Notes: generated by a model from the sequence alone, not told the origin. A stretch of DNA of 32,127 bases from CAURMH01 sp963525745 (GCA_963525745.1 CAURMH010000012.1:1-32127); one strand, 5' to 3'. Positions 1 to 8,260 are shown, counted from the first letter of the stretch. A program made the numbers and translations.

Positions 1-53
1 GTGAAGGTGGCCGTACAGTAGGCGCCGGCGTGGTTGCAAAAATTATTAAATAA
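1..53 (+). CDS. tuf: Elongation factor Tu, C-terminal end only
   Basis: The window opens in the last codons of a plus-strand gene. Reading from base 3 gives EGGRTVGAGVVAKIIK and a TAA stop at 51-53. This is the extreme C-terminus of EF-Tu (domain 3), the GTPase that brings aminoacyl-tRNA to the ribosome; the RTVGAGVVAK stretch is nearly invariant in bacterial EF-Tu. Pasteurellaceae usually carry two tuf copies and too little is visible to say which this is. A strong terminator hairpin follows the stop, so it is the last gene of its transcript. Only 16 residues are present, but the match is very distinctive. Confidence 0.93.
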   Translation, partial: EGGRTVGAGVVAKIIK

Positions 54-69
54 TTGAAATTAGTATAAT

Positions 70-104
70 AAAAGGCAGGCTTCAAAGTTCTGCCTTTTAT
101 TTTA
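70..104 (+). terminator. Intrinsic terminator after tuf
   Basis: A 9-bp stem, AAAAGGCAG (70-78) with CTGCCTTTT (90-98), encloses an 11-base loop and is followed by a T-rich run. It lies 17 bases after the EF-Tu stop. The A-rich left flank could also let it work in the opposite direction. Confidence 0.85.
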
Positions 105-130
105 TTCAAAATTACCACCTTATTTTATTG

Positions 131-139
131 AAGTGCGGT
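131..139 (+). repeat. DNA uptake signal (Hin-type USS); list of all exact copies
   Basis: AAGTGCGGT is the core recognised during natural transformation in the Haemophilus branch of Pasteurellaceae. Exact plus-orientation copies begin at 131, 3254, 5335, 6580, 7403, 10961, 15372, 16139, 19343, 20436, 22522, 26107 and 26918. Reverse-orientation copies (ACCGCACTT) begin at 2384, 3238, 8313, 9942, 10500, 14203, 15520, 16274, 17858, 19360, 24507, 29454 and 31682. Many have the expected T- or A-rich flank. Copies inside genes are translated: KCG ends CitC, SAV lies near the end of RarA and within ParE and HldE, and TAL lies within ParC and RecN. The longest stretch without one is 10970-14202, over citF-citE-citD. 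Confidence 0.95.
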
Positions 140-172
140 CGTTTTTTATTACATTTTCATTTGCTGAATAAT

Positions 173-202
173 AAAAGGCGCCGTTTTGTAACAGCGCCTT
201 TT
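173..202 (-). terminator. Intrinsic terminator after cysK
   Basis: AAAAGGCGC (173-181) pairs with GCGCCTTTT (194-202) across a 12-base loop. On the minus strand the stem is followed by a T-rich run. It starts 15 bases after the cysK stop and faces the tuf terminator, so the two convergent transcripts end separately. Confidence 0.85.
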
Positions 203-217
203 GATGTGTTTAAGTAA

Positions 218-1168
218 TTAAGCTTCAATGCCTTCAAATAAGGCGGTGCTTAAATATCTCTCTGCCGCGGAAGGTAGAATGACCACGATTAATTTATCTG
301 AAAATTCAGGTAATTTGGCGATACGATCAGCTGCTGCGACGGCCGCACCGGATGAAATACCGGCTAGAATTCCTTCCTCAGCCATGAGGCGACGAGCTGT
401 GGCAATGGCGGTAGCGCTATCCACGGTTTCAACGCGATCAATTAAGGATAAATCTAGGTTTTTAGGAATAAAGCCCGCACCAATCCCTTGAATTTTGTGT
501 GGGCCCGGTTTTAATTCTTCGCCGGCGAGATGTTGAGTAATGACCGGTGATTCGGCCGGTTCTACGGCAACAGAAAAAATGGCTTTATTTTTATCTAGTT
601 TAATTGCCCTGGAAATTCCTGTGATCGTGCCTCCTGTTCCGACCCCGGCGACAACAACATCGACTTTGCCTTCAGTATCATTCCAAATTTCCACGCCAGT
701 AGTTAAACGATGAATTTCAGGATTGGCCGGATTTTCGAATTGTTTTAACATGATATAGCGATTTGGGTTGGAAGTGACGATTTCCTCAGCCTTCGCAATT
801 GCGCCTTTCATGCCTTTTGCGCCGTCAGTCAATACAAGATTAACGCCTAAACCGTGTAACAGCCGCTTACGCTCGGCACTCATGGTTTCCGGCATGGTTA
901 ATGTAATTTTGTATCCGCGAGCCGCTGCAACATAAGCTAAGGCAATGCCGGTATTGCCGCTTGTTGCATCAACGATTTCTTTATCTTTTGTTAATATACC
1001 GTCTTTTTCGGCTTGCCAAATCATATTGGCGCCAATACGGCATTTCACACTATAGCTGGGATTACGCCCTTCTATTTTTGCAACGATATTTCCGTTATGA
1101 CCGAAATGTTGTAAACGAACTAACGGCGTATTGCCGATAGAATAGGAATTGTCAGCATAGATTGTCAT
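218..1168 (-). CDS. cysK: Cysteine synthase A (O-acetylserine sulfhydrylase)
   Basis: This is a 316-residue cytoplasmic PLP enzyme that joins sulfide to O-acetyl-L-serine to give cysteine and acetate. The Schiff-base lysine is K42 in SYSVKCRIGANM. The substrate loop TSGNTGIALA follows near residue 68, and the phosphate-binding GVGTGGTITG lies in the second half. Length and the overall sequence fit CysK, not the thiosulfate-using CysM. The ATG start has GGAAAAATT just upstream. cysZ lies directly upstream on the same strand with a 114-base spacer, and the pair is divergent from zipA-ligA, as in E. coli. The spacer holds an inverted repeat (1242-1267) that could be a CysB-type site. cysK can bind CysE in the cysteine synthase complex in other gammaproteobacteria, though cysE is not in this window. 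Confidence 0.97.
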   Translation of the reverse strand: MTIYADNSYSIGNTPLVRLQHFGHNGNIVAKIEGRNPSYSVKCRIGANMIWQAEKDGILTKDKEIVDATSGNTGIALAYVAAARGYKITLTMPETMSAERKRLLHGLGVNLVLTDGAKGMKGAIAKAEEIVTSNPNRYIMLKQFENPANPEIHRLTTGVEIWNDTEGKVDVVVAGVGTGGTITGISRAIKLDKNKAIFSVAVEPAESPVITQHLAGEELKPGPHKIQGIGAGFIPKNLDLSLIDRVETVDSATAIATARRLMAEEGILAGISSGAAVAAADRIAKLPEFSDKLIVVILPSAAERYLSTALFEGIEA

Positions 1169-1241
1169 AATTTTTCCTTTTGAACTATTGGGTTGAACTG
1201 AAATTAATACTTTTATAGCACTTGTTTTTAGATTAAAAAAA

Positions 1242-1267
1242 TAGTTATTGGCTATATTTTATAACTA
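1242..1267. promoter_or_regulatory. Inverted repeat upstream of cysK, possible CysB-type operator
   Basis: TAGTTAT (1242-1248) and ATAACTA (1261-1267) form 7-bp inverted arms around an AT-rich 12-base centre, about 75 bases before the cysK start. LysR-type regulators such as CysB favour such dyads upstream of a promoter. The assignment to CysB is inferred from gene function only. Confidence 0.3.
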
Positions 1268-1282
1268 AACGCTATTTTATGT

Positions 1283-2125
1283 TTATTGCATTGGTCGATA
1301 AGAAATTAATGCTTGACGTTTTTTTTGTGTAATATTCATACCGCCGGTTTTGCCGCTCCGATCGGATAAATCAATATCAAAATCCAACCGATTACGATAA
1401 TTTTCCACCCACATTACTGTTGCACCGCACACAGCAACAGGCATGATTAAAAGGTTAACAAAGGGTAAAAACGTACAACAAGTGACTAATGCCCCGAAAG
1501 TGATATTTAACGTCCGTTTTTCCCCCAGCGCGGTTTTCATTATGTCAAATGAAATTTTGTGATTATCAAAAGGGTAATCGCAATATTGAATTGCCATCAT
1601 CCAAGCGGTAAACATAAAAGTAAGAATCGGTATAACGGTTTGACCAATTAAAGGAATAAAACCAAGCAAAAATAAAGCGACGATCTTTGGTAGGCTATAC
1701 CAAAGTTTTTGCCATTCGCGGGCAAGCATGCGAGGAATATCGCGCAAAAAGTCAATTAGCCCTTCGTCATTTAGCGGTTCGCCGGTTAACATTCTTTCTA
1801 CTTTTTCCGCCAATAATCCATTAAACGGTGCTGCAATAAAACCGGATAATGTGACAAAAATAAAATAAAATAATAATAAAATCATCACAATTGAGAAGAA
1901 TAGGAATACGGCGCTTAAAAAGCCAAGCCAATCGGGCATATAGTTCATAAACCAATCGATAAGTGTTGAAATTTGATTAATAAATAACCAAAATAATCCA
2001 GTTAGTAAGAGAATGTTGAACAGAATCGGCAAGATGACAAAACGGCGTAGCCCTTTTTGGGTAATTAAATGCCATCCGGTGACAAAATATGAAAAGCCTG
2101 CTTTTATTTCAGATTGGTTGATCAT
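1283..2125 (-). CDS. cysZ: Sulfate transporter CysZ
   Basis: This 280-residue inner-membrane protein belongs to the CysZ family, which takes up sulfate for the assimilatory pathway that ends at CysK. Hydrophobic segments lie near residues 28-50, 66-98, 148-176 and 205-235. The family-typical FSYFVTGWHLI...KGLRRFVILPILFN N-terminus and the amphipathic middle (AREWQKLWYSLPKI) are visible. The C-terminal tail is long and basic, running to about residue 280, compared with about 253 residues in E. coli. It starts with ATG and lies just upstream of cysK. The 137-base gap to zipA (2126-2262) must hold promoters for both directions. The family is clear; the sulfate role comes from E. coli CysZ and the cysK context. 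Confidence 0.93.
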   Translation of the reverse strand: MINQSEIKAGFSYFVTGWHLITQKGLRRFVILPILFNILLLTGLFWLFINQISTLIDWFMNYMPDWLGFLSAVFLFFSIVMILLLFYFIFVTLSGFIAAPFNGLLAEKVERMLTGEPLNDEGLIDFLRDIPRMLAREWQKLWYSLPKIVALFLLGFIPLIGQTVIPILTFMFTAWMMAIQYCDYPFDNHKISFDIMKTALGEKRTLNITFGALVTCCTFLPFVNLLIMPVAVCGATVMWVENYRNRLDFDIDLSDRSGKTGGMNITQKKRQALISYRPMQ

Positions 2126-2262
2126 TTGATTTCCTTTCTATGATATTTGCCATAATATTTCCTCAATAAAGACCGTTTTTAGGCGGACAAATTCATATTT
2201 TTTCACTTTCTAAAATATGCTAACATTGCCCCATTGCATCAAGCGTAGAAATGGGAGATAAA

Positions 2263-3219
2263 ATGGATTTAAATACGATTTTGATTATTTTAGGCGTGGT
2301 TGCGCTAATTGCCTTAATTGTGCACGGATTATGGGCGAATCGCCGCGAAAAATCAAAATATTTCCAAAACTCGGAATTATTTAACCGCACTTCCGTTTCA
2401 CCTAAAACGGAACATAACGTTTCGTCGGATATGTCAACAAATTCTCCTGTCGCCCCCTCTATTGAGCAACCTATGTCAGCCCCGCTTGAAAACACACCAC
2501 CGCCAATGCCTGAGGCTGTAAATCCAGACCATGAGGACGCGCGCCATAGTGAGAAAAGCGTGGATGACATCAAAATCTCTATTCCCGATATTCCTACACC
2601 GTCGTCACCGATTCGACCGGTCTACCAAATGCATAGCGAGCCGTCAAATGAGCGAAATATTGCAACTATCAGTATTTCCACTTTGGAAGCGCAAAGTGAT
2701 GATGAAGAGGGGATCAGCGCCGCTTCCCACGAAATTCGTGAGCAACTTGAACAAATGTCGCGTGGCGAATTTGCCCGCGAAGAAGTGTCCCCTAACAGTG
2801 ATGATACGGAACCGAAATCATCGTCCGGCTTTATCTTGCTCTACATCGTATCCGCTGAAAAACGTGAGTTCCAGGGACATCGTTTATCTCAAGTATTGGA
2901 AAATCTCGGTTTTATTTGCGGTGATGATAAGATGTATCATCGCCACTTGGATTTGAATGCGGCCAGTCCGGTATTGTTTACCGTTGCCAATATTGAACAG
3001 CCGGGCACGTTTGATATTTATCAAATGGCGACATTTTCGACCATCGGCTTAACGTTATTTATGCCGATTCCTTCTGTGGGAAGCGATTTAGCCAATTTGC
3101 GTACAATGCTAGCAACGGCGAAAAACCTGGCTAAAGACCTCAACGGTTTTATTTTGACCGATCAGCAGGAAATTTTCGATGAGCAGGCCGAGCAGGCCTA
3201 TTTATCACGCGTGGCATAA
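2263..3219 (+). CDS. zipA: Cell division protein ZipA
   Basis: ZipA anchors FtsZ to the inner membrane early in septum assembly. The protein has an N-terminal membrane anchor (residues 3-24, NTILIILGVVALIALIVHGLWA), a short basic stretch (NRREKSKY) and an acidic, proline-rich linker to about residue 180. The FtsZ-binding domain follows (from about 188, SGFILLYIVSAEKREF, to the end) and includes the hydrophobic groove strand ATFSTIGLTLFMPIP. An in-frame ATG lies four codons upstream at 2251. I chose 2263 because GGGAGA (2254-2259) sits just before it and because H. influenzae ZipA begins MDLNTILIILG. The result is 318 residues. It is followed by a USS-pair terminator and ligA, the same neighbour as in E. 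coli. Confidence 0.96.
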   Translation: MDLNTILIILGVVALIALIVHGLWANRREKSKYFQNSELFNRTSVSPKTEHNVSSDMSTNSPVAPSIEQPMSAPLENTPPPMPEAVNPDHEDARHSEKSVDDIKISIPDIPTPSSPIRPVYQMHSEPSNERNIATISISTLEAQSDDEEGISAASHEIREQLEQMSRGEFAREEVSPNSDDTEPKSSSGFILLYIVSAEKREFQGHRLSQVLENLGFICGDDKMYHRHLDLNAASPVLFTVANIEQPGTFDIYQMATFSTIGLTLFMPIPSVGSDLANLRTMLATAKNLAKDLNGFILTDQQEIFDEQAEQAYLSRVA

Positions 3220-3231
3220 TAAAATAATCGA

Positions 3232-3268
3232 AAACTGACCGCACTTCGTTAAAAAGTGCGGTCAGTTT
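3232..3268 (+). terminator. Terminator hairpin made of two inverted uptake signals
   Basis: A perfect 15-bp stem, AAACTGACCGCACTT (3232-3246) with AAGTGCGGTCAGTTT (3254-3268), closes a 7-base loop just after zipA. Both arms contain the uptake-signal core. The TTTA following the stem is short, so termination may be partial and some read-through into ligA is possible. Confidence 0.8.
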
Positions 3269-3282
3269 ATTGAGAGAAATCT

Positions 3283-5310
3283 ATGACTGACATTCAATCC
3301 CAAATCGAAACATTACGCCGAGTTTTACGTCATCACGAATATCAATATCACGTTTTGGATGCGCCGGAAATTCCCGATGTGGAATACGATCGTTTATTTC
3401 ATCAATTAAAGGCATTAGAACAAGAATATCCGCAATTTATTACCGATGACTCGCCGACGCAGCGTGTGGGCGCTAAACCGCTTTTCGGGTTTGCTCAAAT
3501 TACGCACGAAATACCGATGCGCTCGTTAGATAATGCTTTTTCGGATGAGGAGTTTTTTGCCTTTGTAAAACGGATTCAAGAGCGTCTTGTTCAACCTCCC
3601 GAAACGTTAACCTTTTGTTGTGAACCCAAATTGGACGGATTAGCCGTAAGTATTTTATACATTGACGGCAAATTGGCACAAGCTTCGACACGCGGCGACG
3701 GTTTTGTCGGAGAAGATATTACGCTTAATATTCGTACGATTCGGAATATTCCTTTGCAGCTTTTAACCGAGACACCTCCTTCTCGTTTAGAGGTTCGAGG
3801 AGAAGTATTTATGCCACAAGCAGGATTTGAGCGGTTAAATGAAAAGGCGCTTGAACATGGTGAAAAAACCTTTGCAAATCCGCGTAATGCCGCCGCAGGG
3901 TCGTTGCGTCAGCTTGATCCGAAAATCACCAGTCAACGGCCGTTGGTGCTTAATGCATACGGTATCGGTATTGCTGAAGGGATTGATTTACCGGATACTC
4001 ATTATGCACGTTTGCAATGGCTAAAATCGATTGGGATACCGGTGAATCCCGAAATTCGTTTGTGCAATGGTTCGGAAGAGGTCTTGAGTTTTTATCGAAC
4101 CATGCAAGATAAGCGTAGTCGGCTTGGTTATGATATTGATGGAACGGTATTAAAAATTAATGATATTGCTCTTCAGCAGGCGCTCGGTTATATTGCCAAG
4201 GCGCCGCGCTGGGCAATCGCTTATAAATTTCCGGCGCAAGAGGAATTGACCGTTTTAAATGATGTTGAATTTCAGGTAGGGCGAACCGGTGCTGTTACGC
4301 CGGTGGCGAAATTAAAGCCGGTTTTTGTGGCAGGCGTCACTGTCAGTAATGCGACATTACATAATGGCGATGAAATTAGCCGTTTGGATCTTGCCATCGG
4401 TGATACCGTTATTATTCGACGTGCCGGTGATGTTATTCCGCAAATTATCGGTGTATTGCATGAGCGTCGTCCGCCTAATGCGTTACCGATTATTTTCCCG
4501 ACAACGTGTCCGGTCTGCCATTCGGCTGTTGTTCGTATTGATGGCGAAGCTGTTGCGCGTTGTACCGGCGGATTGATTTGTGCCGCACAACGGAAAGAAG
4601 CGCTTAAGCATTTCGTATCGCGTCGGGCGATGGATATTGAAGGGATGGGCGGCAAGCTTATTGAGCAATTGGTTGATCGTGAACTTGTTCATACTCCGGC
4701 GGATTTATTTCGGCTTGATGCGTTGACTTTAGCGCGTTTGGAGCGTATGGGGCAAAAATCTGCCGAAAATATTTTAGCGAGTCTAAGTAAAGCGAAAAGT
4801 ACCACATTAGCACGTTTTATTTTTGCCTTAGGTATTCGCGAGGTGGGCGAAGCGACAGCGCTTAATTTAGCGAATTATTTCAAAACACTGGATGCGATTA
4901 AAAATGCGGATTCGGAACAGTTGCAAGAAGTGCCGGATATTGGGGAAGTGGTTGCCAATCGTGTATATGTTTTTTGGCGTGAATCGCATAATGTCGCGGT
5001 TGTCGAAGATTTAATCGAACAAGGTGTACATTGGGAAAACATATTGCCGCAAGAAGCGAACGATAACCTATTTAAAGGAAAAACTGTTGTTTTAACGGGA
5101 ACGTTGACCCAAATGAGTCGAAATGAGGCGAAAGCCCTGCTGCAGGATCTTGGTGCTAAAGTCAGCGGCAGCGTTTCGGCAAAAACGGATTTTGTGATAG
5201 CCGGTGAATCGGCAGGTTCAAAATTGGCTAAAGCACAAGCGTTGAATGTGACGATATTGGCGGAAGAGGAATTTTTGGCTCAGTTAGGCGAGCTTAATCA
5301 CGGAAGTTAG
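3283..5310 (+). CDS. ligA: NAD-dependent DNA ligase
   Basis: This 675-residue essential ligase seals nicks in replication and repair, using NAD+ as the AMP donor. Visible parts in order: domain Ia with the NMN-contacting YDxLxxxLKxLEQEYP region (about 35-50); the adenylation domain with nucleophile K116 in EPKLDGLA; the OB fold; a four-cysteine zinc finger (C409, C412, C427, C433); helix-hairpin-helix repeats (about 445-590, including MGQKSAENI and VPDIGEVVA); and a C-terminal BRCT domain (about 595-670, FKGKTVVLTGTL). Length matches the family. Its ATG has GAGAG upstream and lies 63 bases after zipA. The gene ends in convergence with hda, with only 57 bases between them. Confidence 0.98.
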   Translation: MTDIQSQIETLRRVLRHHEYQYHVLDAPEIPDVEYDRLFHQLKALEQEYPQFITDDSPTQRVGAKPLFGFAQITHEIPMRSLDNAFSDEEFFAFVKRIQERLVQPPETLTFCCEPKLDGLAVSILYIDGKLAQASTRGDGFVGEDITLNIRTIRNIPLQLLTETPPSRLEVRGEVFMPQAGFERLNEKALEHGEKTFANPRNAAAGSLRQLDPKITSQRPLVLNAYGIGIAEGIDLPDTHYARLQWLKSIGIPVNPEIRLCNGSEEVLSFYRTMQDKRSRLGYDIDGTVLKINDIALQQALGYIAKAPRWAIAYKFPAQEELTVLNDVEFQVGRTGAVTPVAKLKPVFVAGVTVSNATLHNGDEISRLDLAIGDTVIIRRAGDVIPQIIGVLHERRPPNALPIIFPTTCPVCHSAVVRIDGEAVARCTGGLICAAQRKEALKHFVSRRAMDIEGMGGKLIEQLVDRELVHTPADLFRLDALTLARLERMGQKSAENILASLSKAKSTTLARFIFALGIREVGEATALNLANYFKTLDAIKNADSEQLQEVPDIGEVVANRVYVFWRESHNVAVVEDLIEQGVHWENILPQEANDNLFKGKTVVLTGTLTQMSRNEAKALLQDLGAKVSGSVSAKTDFVIAGESAGSKLAKAQALNVTILAEEEFLAQLGELNHGS

Positions 5311-5367
5311 GGGGAATAGGAAGACGTATCACCTAAGTGCGGTTAGTTTTTAAGGTTTTTTTGAAAT

Positions 5368-6063
5368 TTATAAATGCAGCATTTCCTTAACAAAAGGAAT
5401 GGTGAGCTTACGTTGCGCTTGCAGAGAGGCTTTATCTAATTTATCAAGGGCTTGAAATAGGGTTTGCATATCACGGTTCAGGCGTTTTAGTAAAAAAACA
5501 GCCGTTTCCTTCGGCAGCTCAATACCGCGTTGATAAGCGTTCTGTTGTAGTACATCAATTTTCTGTTGTTCATTCAGGGGAAGAAGTTGATACACTTCTC
5601 CCCATTTTAATCTTGAGACGAGATCAGGCAGTTTAGCATGAAGAGAGGTCGGCGATTGATCGGCGCTAATCACAAGCAAGGTTTTTCCCGTTGCATAAAT
5701 TTTATTGAATAAATCAAACAGAGCGACTTCCCACTCAATATTTCCTATGACTGAAGGTAAATCGTCCAAACAGACCAACGCTTGTTGTTCAAGATTTTCC
5801 AAAACCGCCGGCGAAAAGTGACGAGATTGAGAAAGCGGGATGTATATTGCCGTTCGCGACATTTTTTGATATTCGTTGCAAATAGCGCGTAAAAGGTGCG
5901 TTTTTCCTGAACTTTTAGCGCCCCAAATATAAAAAAACGGTTGTTTTATCTGTATGAAATTTCGTTTTAACGAGGCGAGCAATAATAAATTATTGTCACC
6001 GTTAAAATTTGCTAAGGTTTTGTCATCAATTTGATGAATGGGTAAAGAAAGTTGTTCGTTCAA
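5368..6063 (-). CDS. hda: DnaA regulatory inactivator Hda
   Basis: Hda binds the DNA-loaded sliding clamp and stimulates ATP hydrolysis by DnaA, which stops re-initiation after a round of replication starts. The 231-residue protein has a clamp-binding motif at its N-terminus (QLSLPI, residues 4-9), Walker A GAKSSGKT (48-55), Walker B VCLDD (97-101) and a Box VII arginine (R151 in DLVSRL), matching the arginine finger of E. coli Hda. The start codon is TTG at 6063-6061. No ATG is available in frame near this point, and H. influenzae Hda begins at the same residue (MNKQL). It lies downstream of uraA, separated by a hairpin. Uncertainty concerns only the start. Confidence 0.94.
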   Translation of the reverse strand: MNEQLSLPIHQIDDKTLANFNGDNNLLLLASLKRNFIQIKQPFFYIWGAKSSGKTHLLRAICNEYQKMSRTAIYIPLSQSRHFSPAVLENLEQQALVCLDDLPSVIGNIEWEVALFDLFNKIYATGKTLLVISADQSPTSLHAKLPDLVSRLKWGEVYQLLPLNEQQKIDVLQQNAYQRGIELPKETAVFLLKRLNRDMQTLFQALDKLDKASLQAQRKLTIPFVKEMLHL

Positions 6064-6096
6064 ATCGTCTTTTATTAATAGTGATGCATCAAAAGA

Positions 6097-6123
6097 AAGG
6101 CTAAGTAGAAAGAACTTAGCCTT
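6097..6123 (-). terminator. Hairpin between uraA and hda
   Basis: AAGGCTAAGT (6097-6106) pairs perfectly with ACTTAGCCTT (6114-6123), beginning 7 bases past the uraA stop. On the minus strand the stem is followed by TCTTTTG, a modest T run, so termination is probably partial. The hda start lies about 33 bases beyond it. The plus-strand side has a longer T run, but no plus-strand gene needs it here. Confidence 0.7.
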
Positions 6124-6130
6124 ACGTTTT

Positions 6131-7372
6131 TTAGTTGAGGATTTCGTTTTTCGCTTTAGGTAAAATTAAATTCAAAAGGATAGCCACAACGGCGCATAAA
6201 CTGATTCCTTTCAATGAAACGTCGCCTACATTGACAAACATATTACCAATCCCGAAAGTCATTACCACCGAAATAATACAAAGATTTCTTGCTTCCGTGA
6301 CATCGACTTTGCCGCGAATCAATGTACTCATTCCCACGACGGCGATCGAACCGAAAACCAGCATCATAATTCCGCCCATGACAATGGTCGGAATGGTGGA
6401 TAAAAATGCGCCGACTTTGCCGCAAAATGAAATGGCAATCGCCCAAATGGCCGCCCAGGTCATAATAGACGGATTAAAATTACGCGTCAGCATCACTGCC
6501 CCGGTGACTTCGGCGTAGGTCGTATTCGGTGGTCCGCCGACCAATGACGCGGCAGAAGTGGCAAGGCCGTCGCCTAATAAAGTGCGGTGTAATCCCGGTG
6601 TTTTTAAGAAATCTTTACCTGTAACGGAGCTAATTGCCATAATTCCACCGACATGTTCTACTGCCGGTGCAATGGCAATCGGTAACATATATAAAATCGC
6701 TTCAATATTAAATTCGGGGGTCGTTAATTTCGGTAGACTGAACCAAGGCGCATCAATAACAGGCTGGAAATCAATAATTCCTTTGGATAAGCAAATTATG
6801 TATCCCACCACAATTCCGAACATAATCGGGATGAGTTTCATGAGGCCTTTTGCAAAAACGGCAATCGCCAGTGTGGTGAGTAATGTTGCCATAGAAACCA
6901 AGACGGCATCGTTATACGCATAATTACCGTTTTTGCCTAACGCCATATCTACGGCGACCGGGGCTAATCCCATTCCGATGATAATGATCACCGGGCCGAC
7001 GACAACCGGCGGGAAAACACGTTGTAACGCTTCCGCACCACGTAATTTAACCAATAAACTTAATGCAAAATAAACTAACCCGGTAGCGGCTAAACCGCCC
7101 ATGGTCGCGGCGATCCCCCAAGTTTGCACGCCATATTGAATCGGCGCGATAAACGCAAAGGAAGAGGCTAAAAAAATAGGAACACGTTTTCCCGTACAAA
7201 GCTGGAATAATAAGGTTCCAATACCGGCGGTTAATAACGCGGTATTAGAGTCTAGGCCGGTAATTAAAGGTACTAAAACTAATGCGCCGAAGGCCACAAA
7301 AAGCATTTGCAAACCGACAAAAATTTGTTTGCCCGTGCTCTGTGTAACGGTAGAAGAAGTTTGGTTTGTCAT
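6131..7372 (-). CDS. uraA: Uracil permease (uracil:H+ symporter)
   Basis: This is a 413-residue inner-membrane transporter of the nucleobase/ascorbate (NCS2) family that imports uracil with a proton. About 14 hydrophobic segments are visible. Family signatures include GLQMLFVAFGALVLVPLITG near the N-terminus, the conserved AIAPAVEHVGGI in segment 8 (its glutamate binds uracil in E. coli UraA), and LVGGPPNTTYAEVTGAVMLTRNFNP just after. It lies downstream of upp on the same strand, so uptake and phosphoribosylation of uracil are linked. A strong hairpin and an uptake signal separate the two genes. The ATG start has GTGAGTTGAAACT upstream. Length is close to that of E. coli UraA (429 residues). 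Confidence 0.96.
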   Translation of the reverse strand: MTNQTSSTVTQSTGKQIFVGLQMLFVAFGALVLVPLITGLDSNTALLTAGIGTLLFQLCTGKRVPIFLASSFAFIAPIQYGVQTWGIAATMGGLAATGLVYFALSLLVKLRGAEALQRVFPPVVVGPVIIIIGMGLAPVAVDMALGKNGNYAYNDAVLVSMATLLTTLAIAVFAKGLMKLIPIMFGIVVGYIICLSKGIIDFQPVIDAPWFSLPKLTTPEFNIEAILYMLPIAIAPAVEHVGGIMAISSVTGKDFLKTPGLHRTLLGDGLATSAASLVGGPPNTTYAEVTGAVMLTRNFNPSIMTWAAIWAIAISFCGKVGAFLSTIPTIVMGGIMMLVFGSIAVVGMSTLIRGKVDVTEARNLCIISVVMTFGIGNMFVNVGDVSLKGISLCAVVAILLNLILPKAKNEILN

Positions 7373-7440
7373 AGTTTCAACTCACTGTTTGAATTAACTG
7401 AAAAGTGCGGTCGATTTCATAAACGTTTTACTCCGCACCG

Positions 7441-7466
7441 AAAAAAGACGGCTCGAAAGCCGTCTT
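7441..7466 (-). terminator. Terminator between upp and uraA
   Basis: AAGACGGCT (7445-7453) pairs with AGCCGTCTT (7458-7466) around a tetraloop that reads TTCG on the minus strand. Six Ts then complete a textbook intrinsic terminator 10 bases after the upp stop. uraA must therefore depend on read-through or on its own promoter in the 70 bases that follow. Confidence 0.88.
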
Positions 7467-7475
7467 ACCTCGGAA

Positions 7476-8102
7476 TTATTTCGTTCCGAAAATTTTATCG
7501 CCGGCGTCGCCGAGTCCTGGGATGATATAGCCGTTTTTATTTAGGTGGCTATCGATCGCCGCCGTATAAAGTTCAATATCGGGATGGGCTTTTTCTAATG
7601 CTTTAATGCCTTCCGGCGCAGCGACTAACACTAAGACCTTAATTTGTTTACAACCTTTTGCTTTAAGCAAATCAAGGGTGGCAATCATTGAGCCGCCGGT
7701 CGCCAGCATAGGATCTACCACAATCGCCAAACGCTCGTCTAAATCACTGGCCAATTTTTGAAAATAAGGAACCGGCTCAAGGGTTTCCTCATTACGATAA
7801 ATACCGACAACGCTGATGCGTGCGCTTGGAACATGCTCCAACACACCGTCCATCATGCCTAAACCGGCGCGTAAAATCGGCACTACAGTAACTTTCTTGC
7901 CTTTAATCTGGTCTACTTCCACCGGCCCGTTCCAACCTTCAATGGTGACTTTTTCCGTTTCCAGATCGGCGGTCGCTTCATAAGTAAGCAGACTGCCTAC
8001 TTCTGTTGCTAATTCGCGGAACTTTTTCGTATTAATATTAGCCGCTCGTATTAAGCCGAGTTTATGCTTAACCAATGGATGTTTCACTTCAATAAGTTTC
8101 AT
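7476..8102 (-). CDS. upp: Uracil phosphoribosyltransferase
   Basis: This 208-residue cytoplasmic enzyme converts uracil and PRPP to UMP, the salvage step that traps uracil brought in by UraA. The PRPP-binding motif VVDPMLATGGSM lies at residues 128-139, and the C-terminal uracil-binding region GLGDAGDKIFGTK is intact. The substrate loop VPILRAGLGM is at 74-83. Length equals the family norm of 208. The ATG has a good ribosome site (AAGGGAAAAGT). The upstream gap to citT (8103-8338, 236 bases) is AT-rich and holds an uptake signal at 8313 and a possible citT terminator. I did not find a clear PurR operator there. Confidence 0.98.
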   Translation of the reverse strand: MKLIEVKHPLVKHKLGLIRAANINTKKFRELATEVGSLLTYEATADLETEKVTIEGWNGPVEVDQIKGKKVTVVPILRAGLGMMDGVLEHVPSARISVVGIYRNEETLEPVPYFQKLASDLDERLAIVVDPMLATGGSMIATLDLLKAKGCKQIKVLVLVAAPEGIKALEKAHPDIELYTAAIDSHLNKNGYIIPGLGDAGDKIFGTK

Positions 8103-8221
8103 ACTTTTCCCTTTTAGTTGATTTTTGATTAAAAAAACTCGGTGTCAAATTTTCGTTGTGTTATTTAATTTCTATCATAACGACATCACTTAAAAGCCTC
8201 TGAATTCTAAATCAGAATAGA

Positions 8222-8260
8222 GAAAAAAAACAGAGCCTTAGGCAAATAAAACGGCTTAGT
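8222..8260 (-). terminator. Possible terminator after citT
   Basis: On the minus strand, about 80 bases past the citT stop, AGCC...GGCT with an inner GCCTAAGGC can fold and is followed by TCTGTTTTTTTTC. The stem is short and the call rests mainly on the long T run and the position between two units. Confidence 0.4.
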
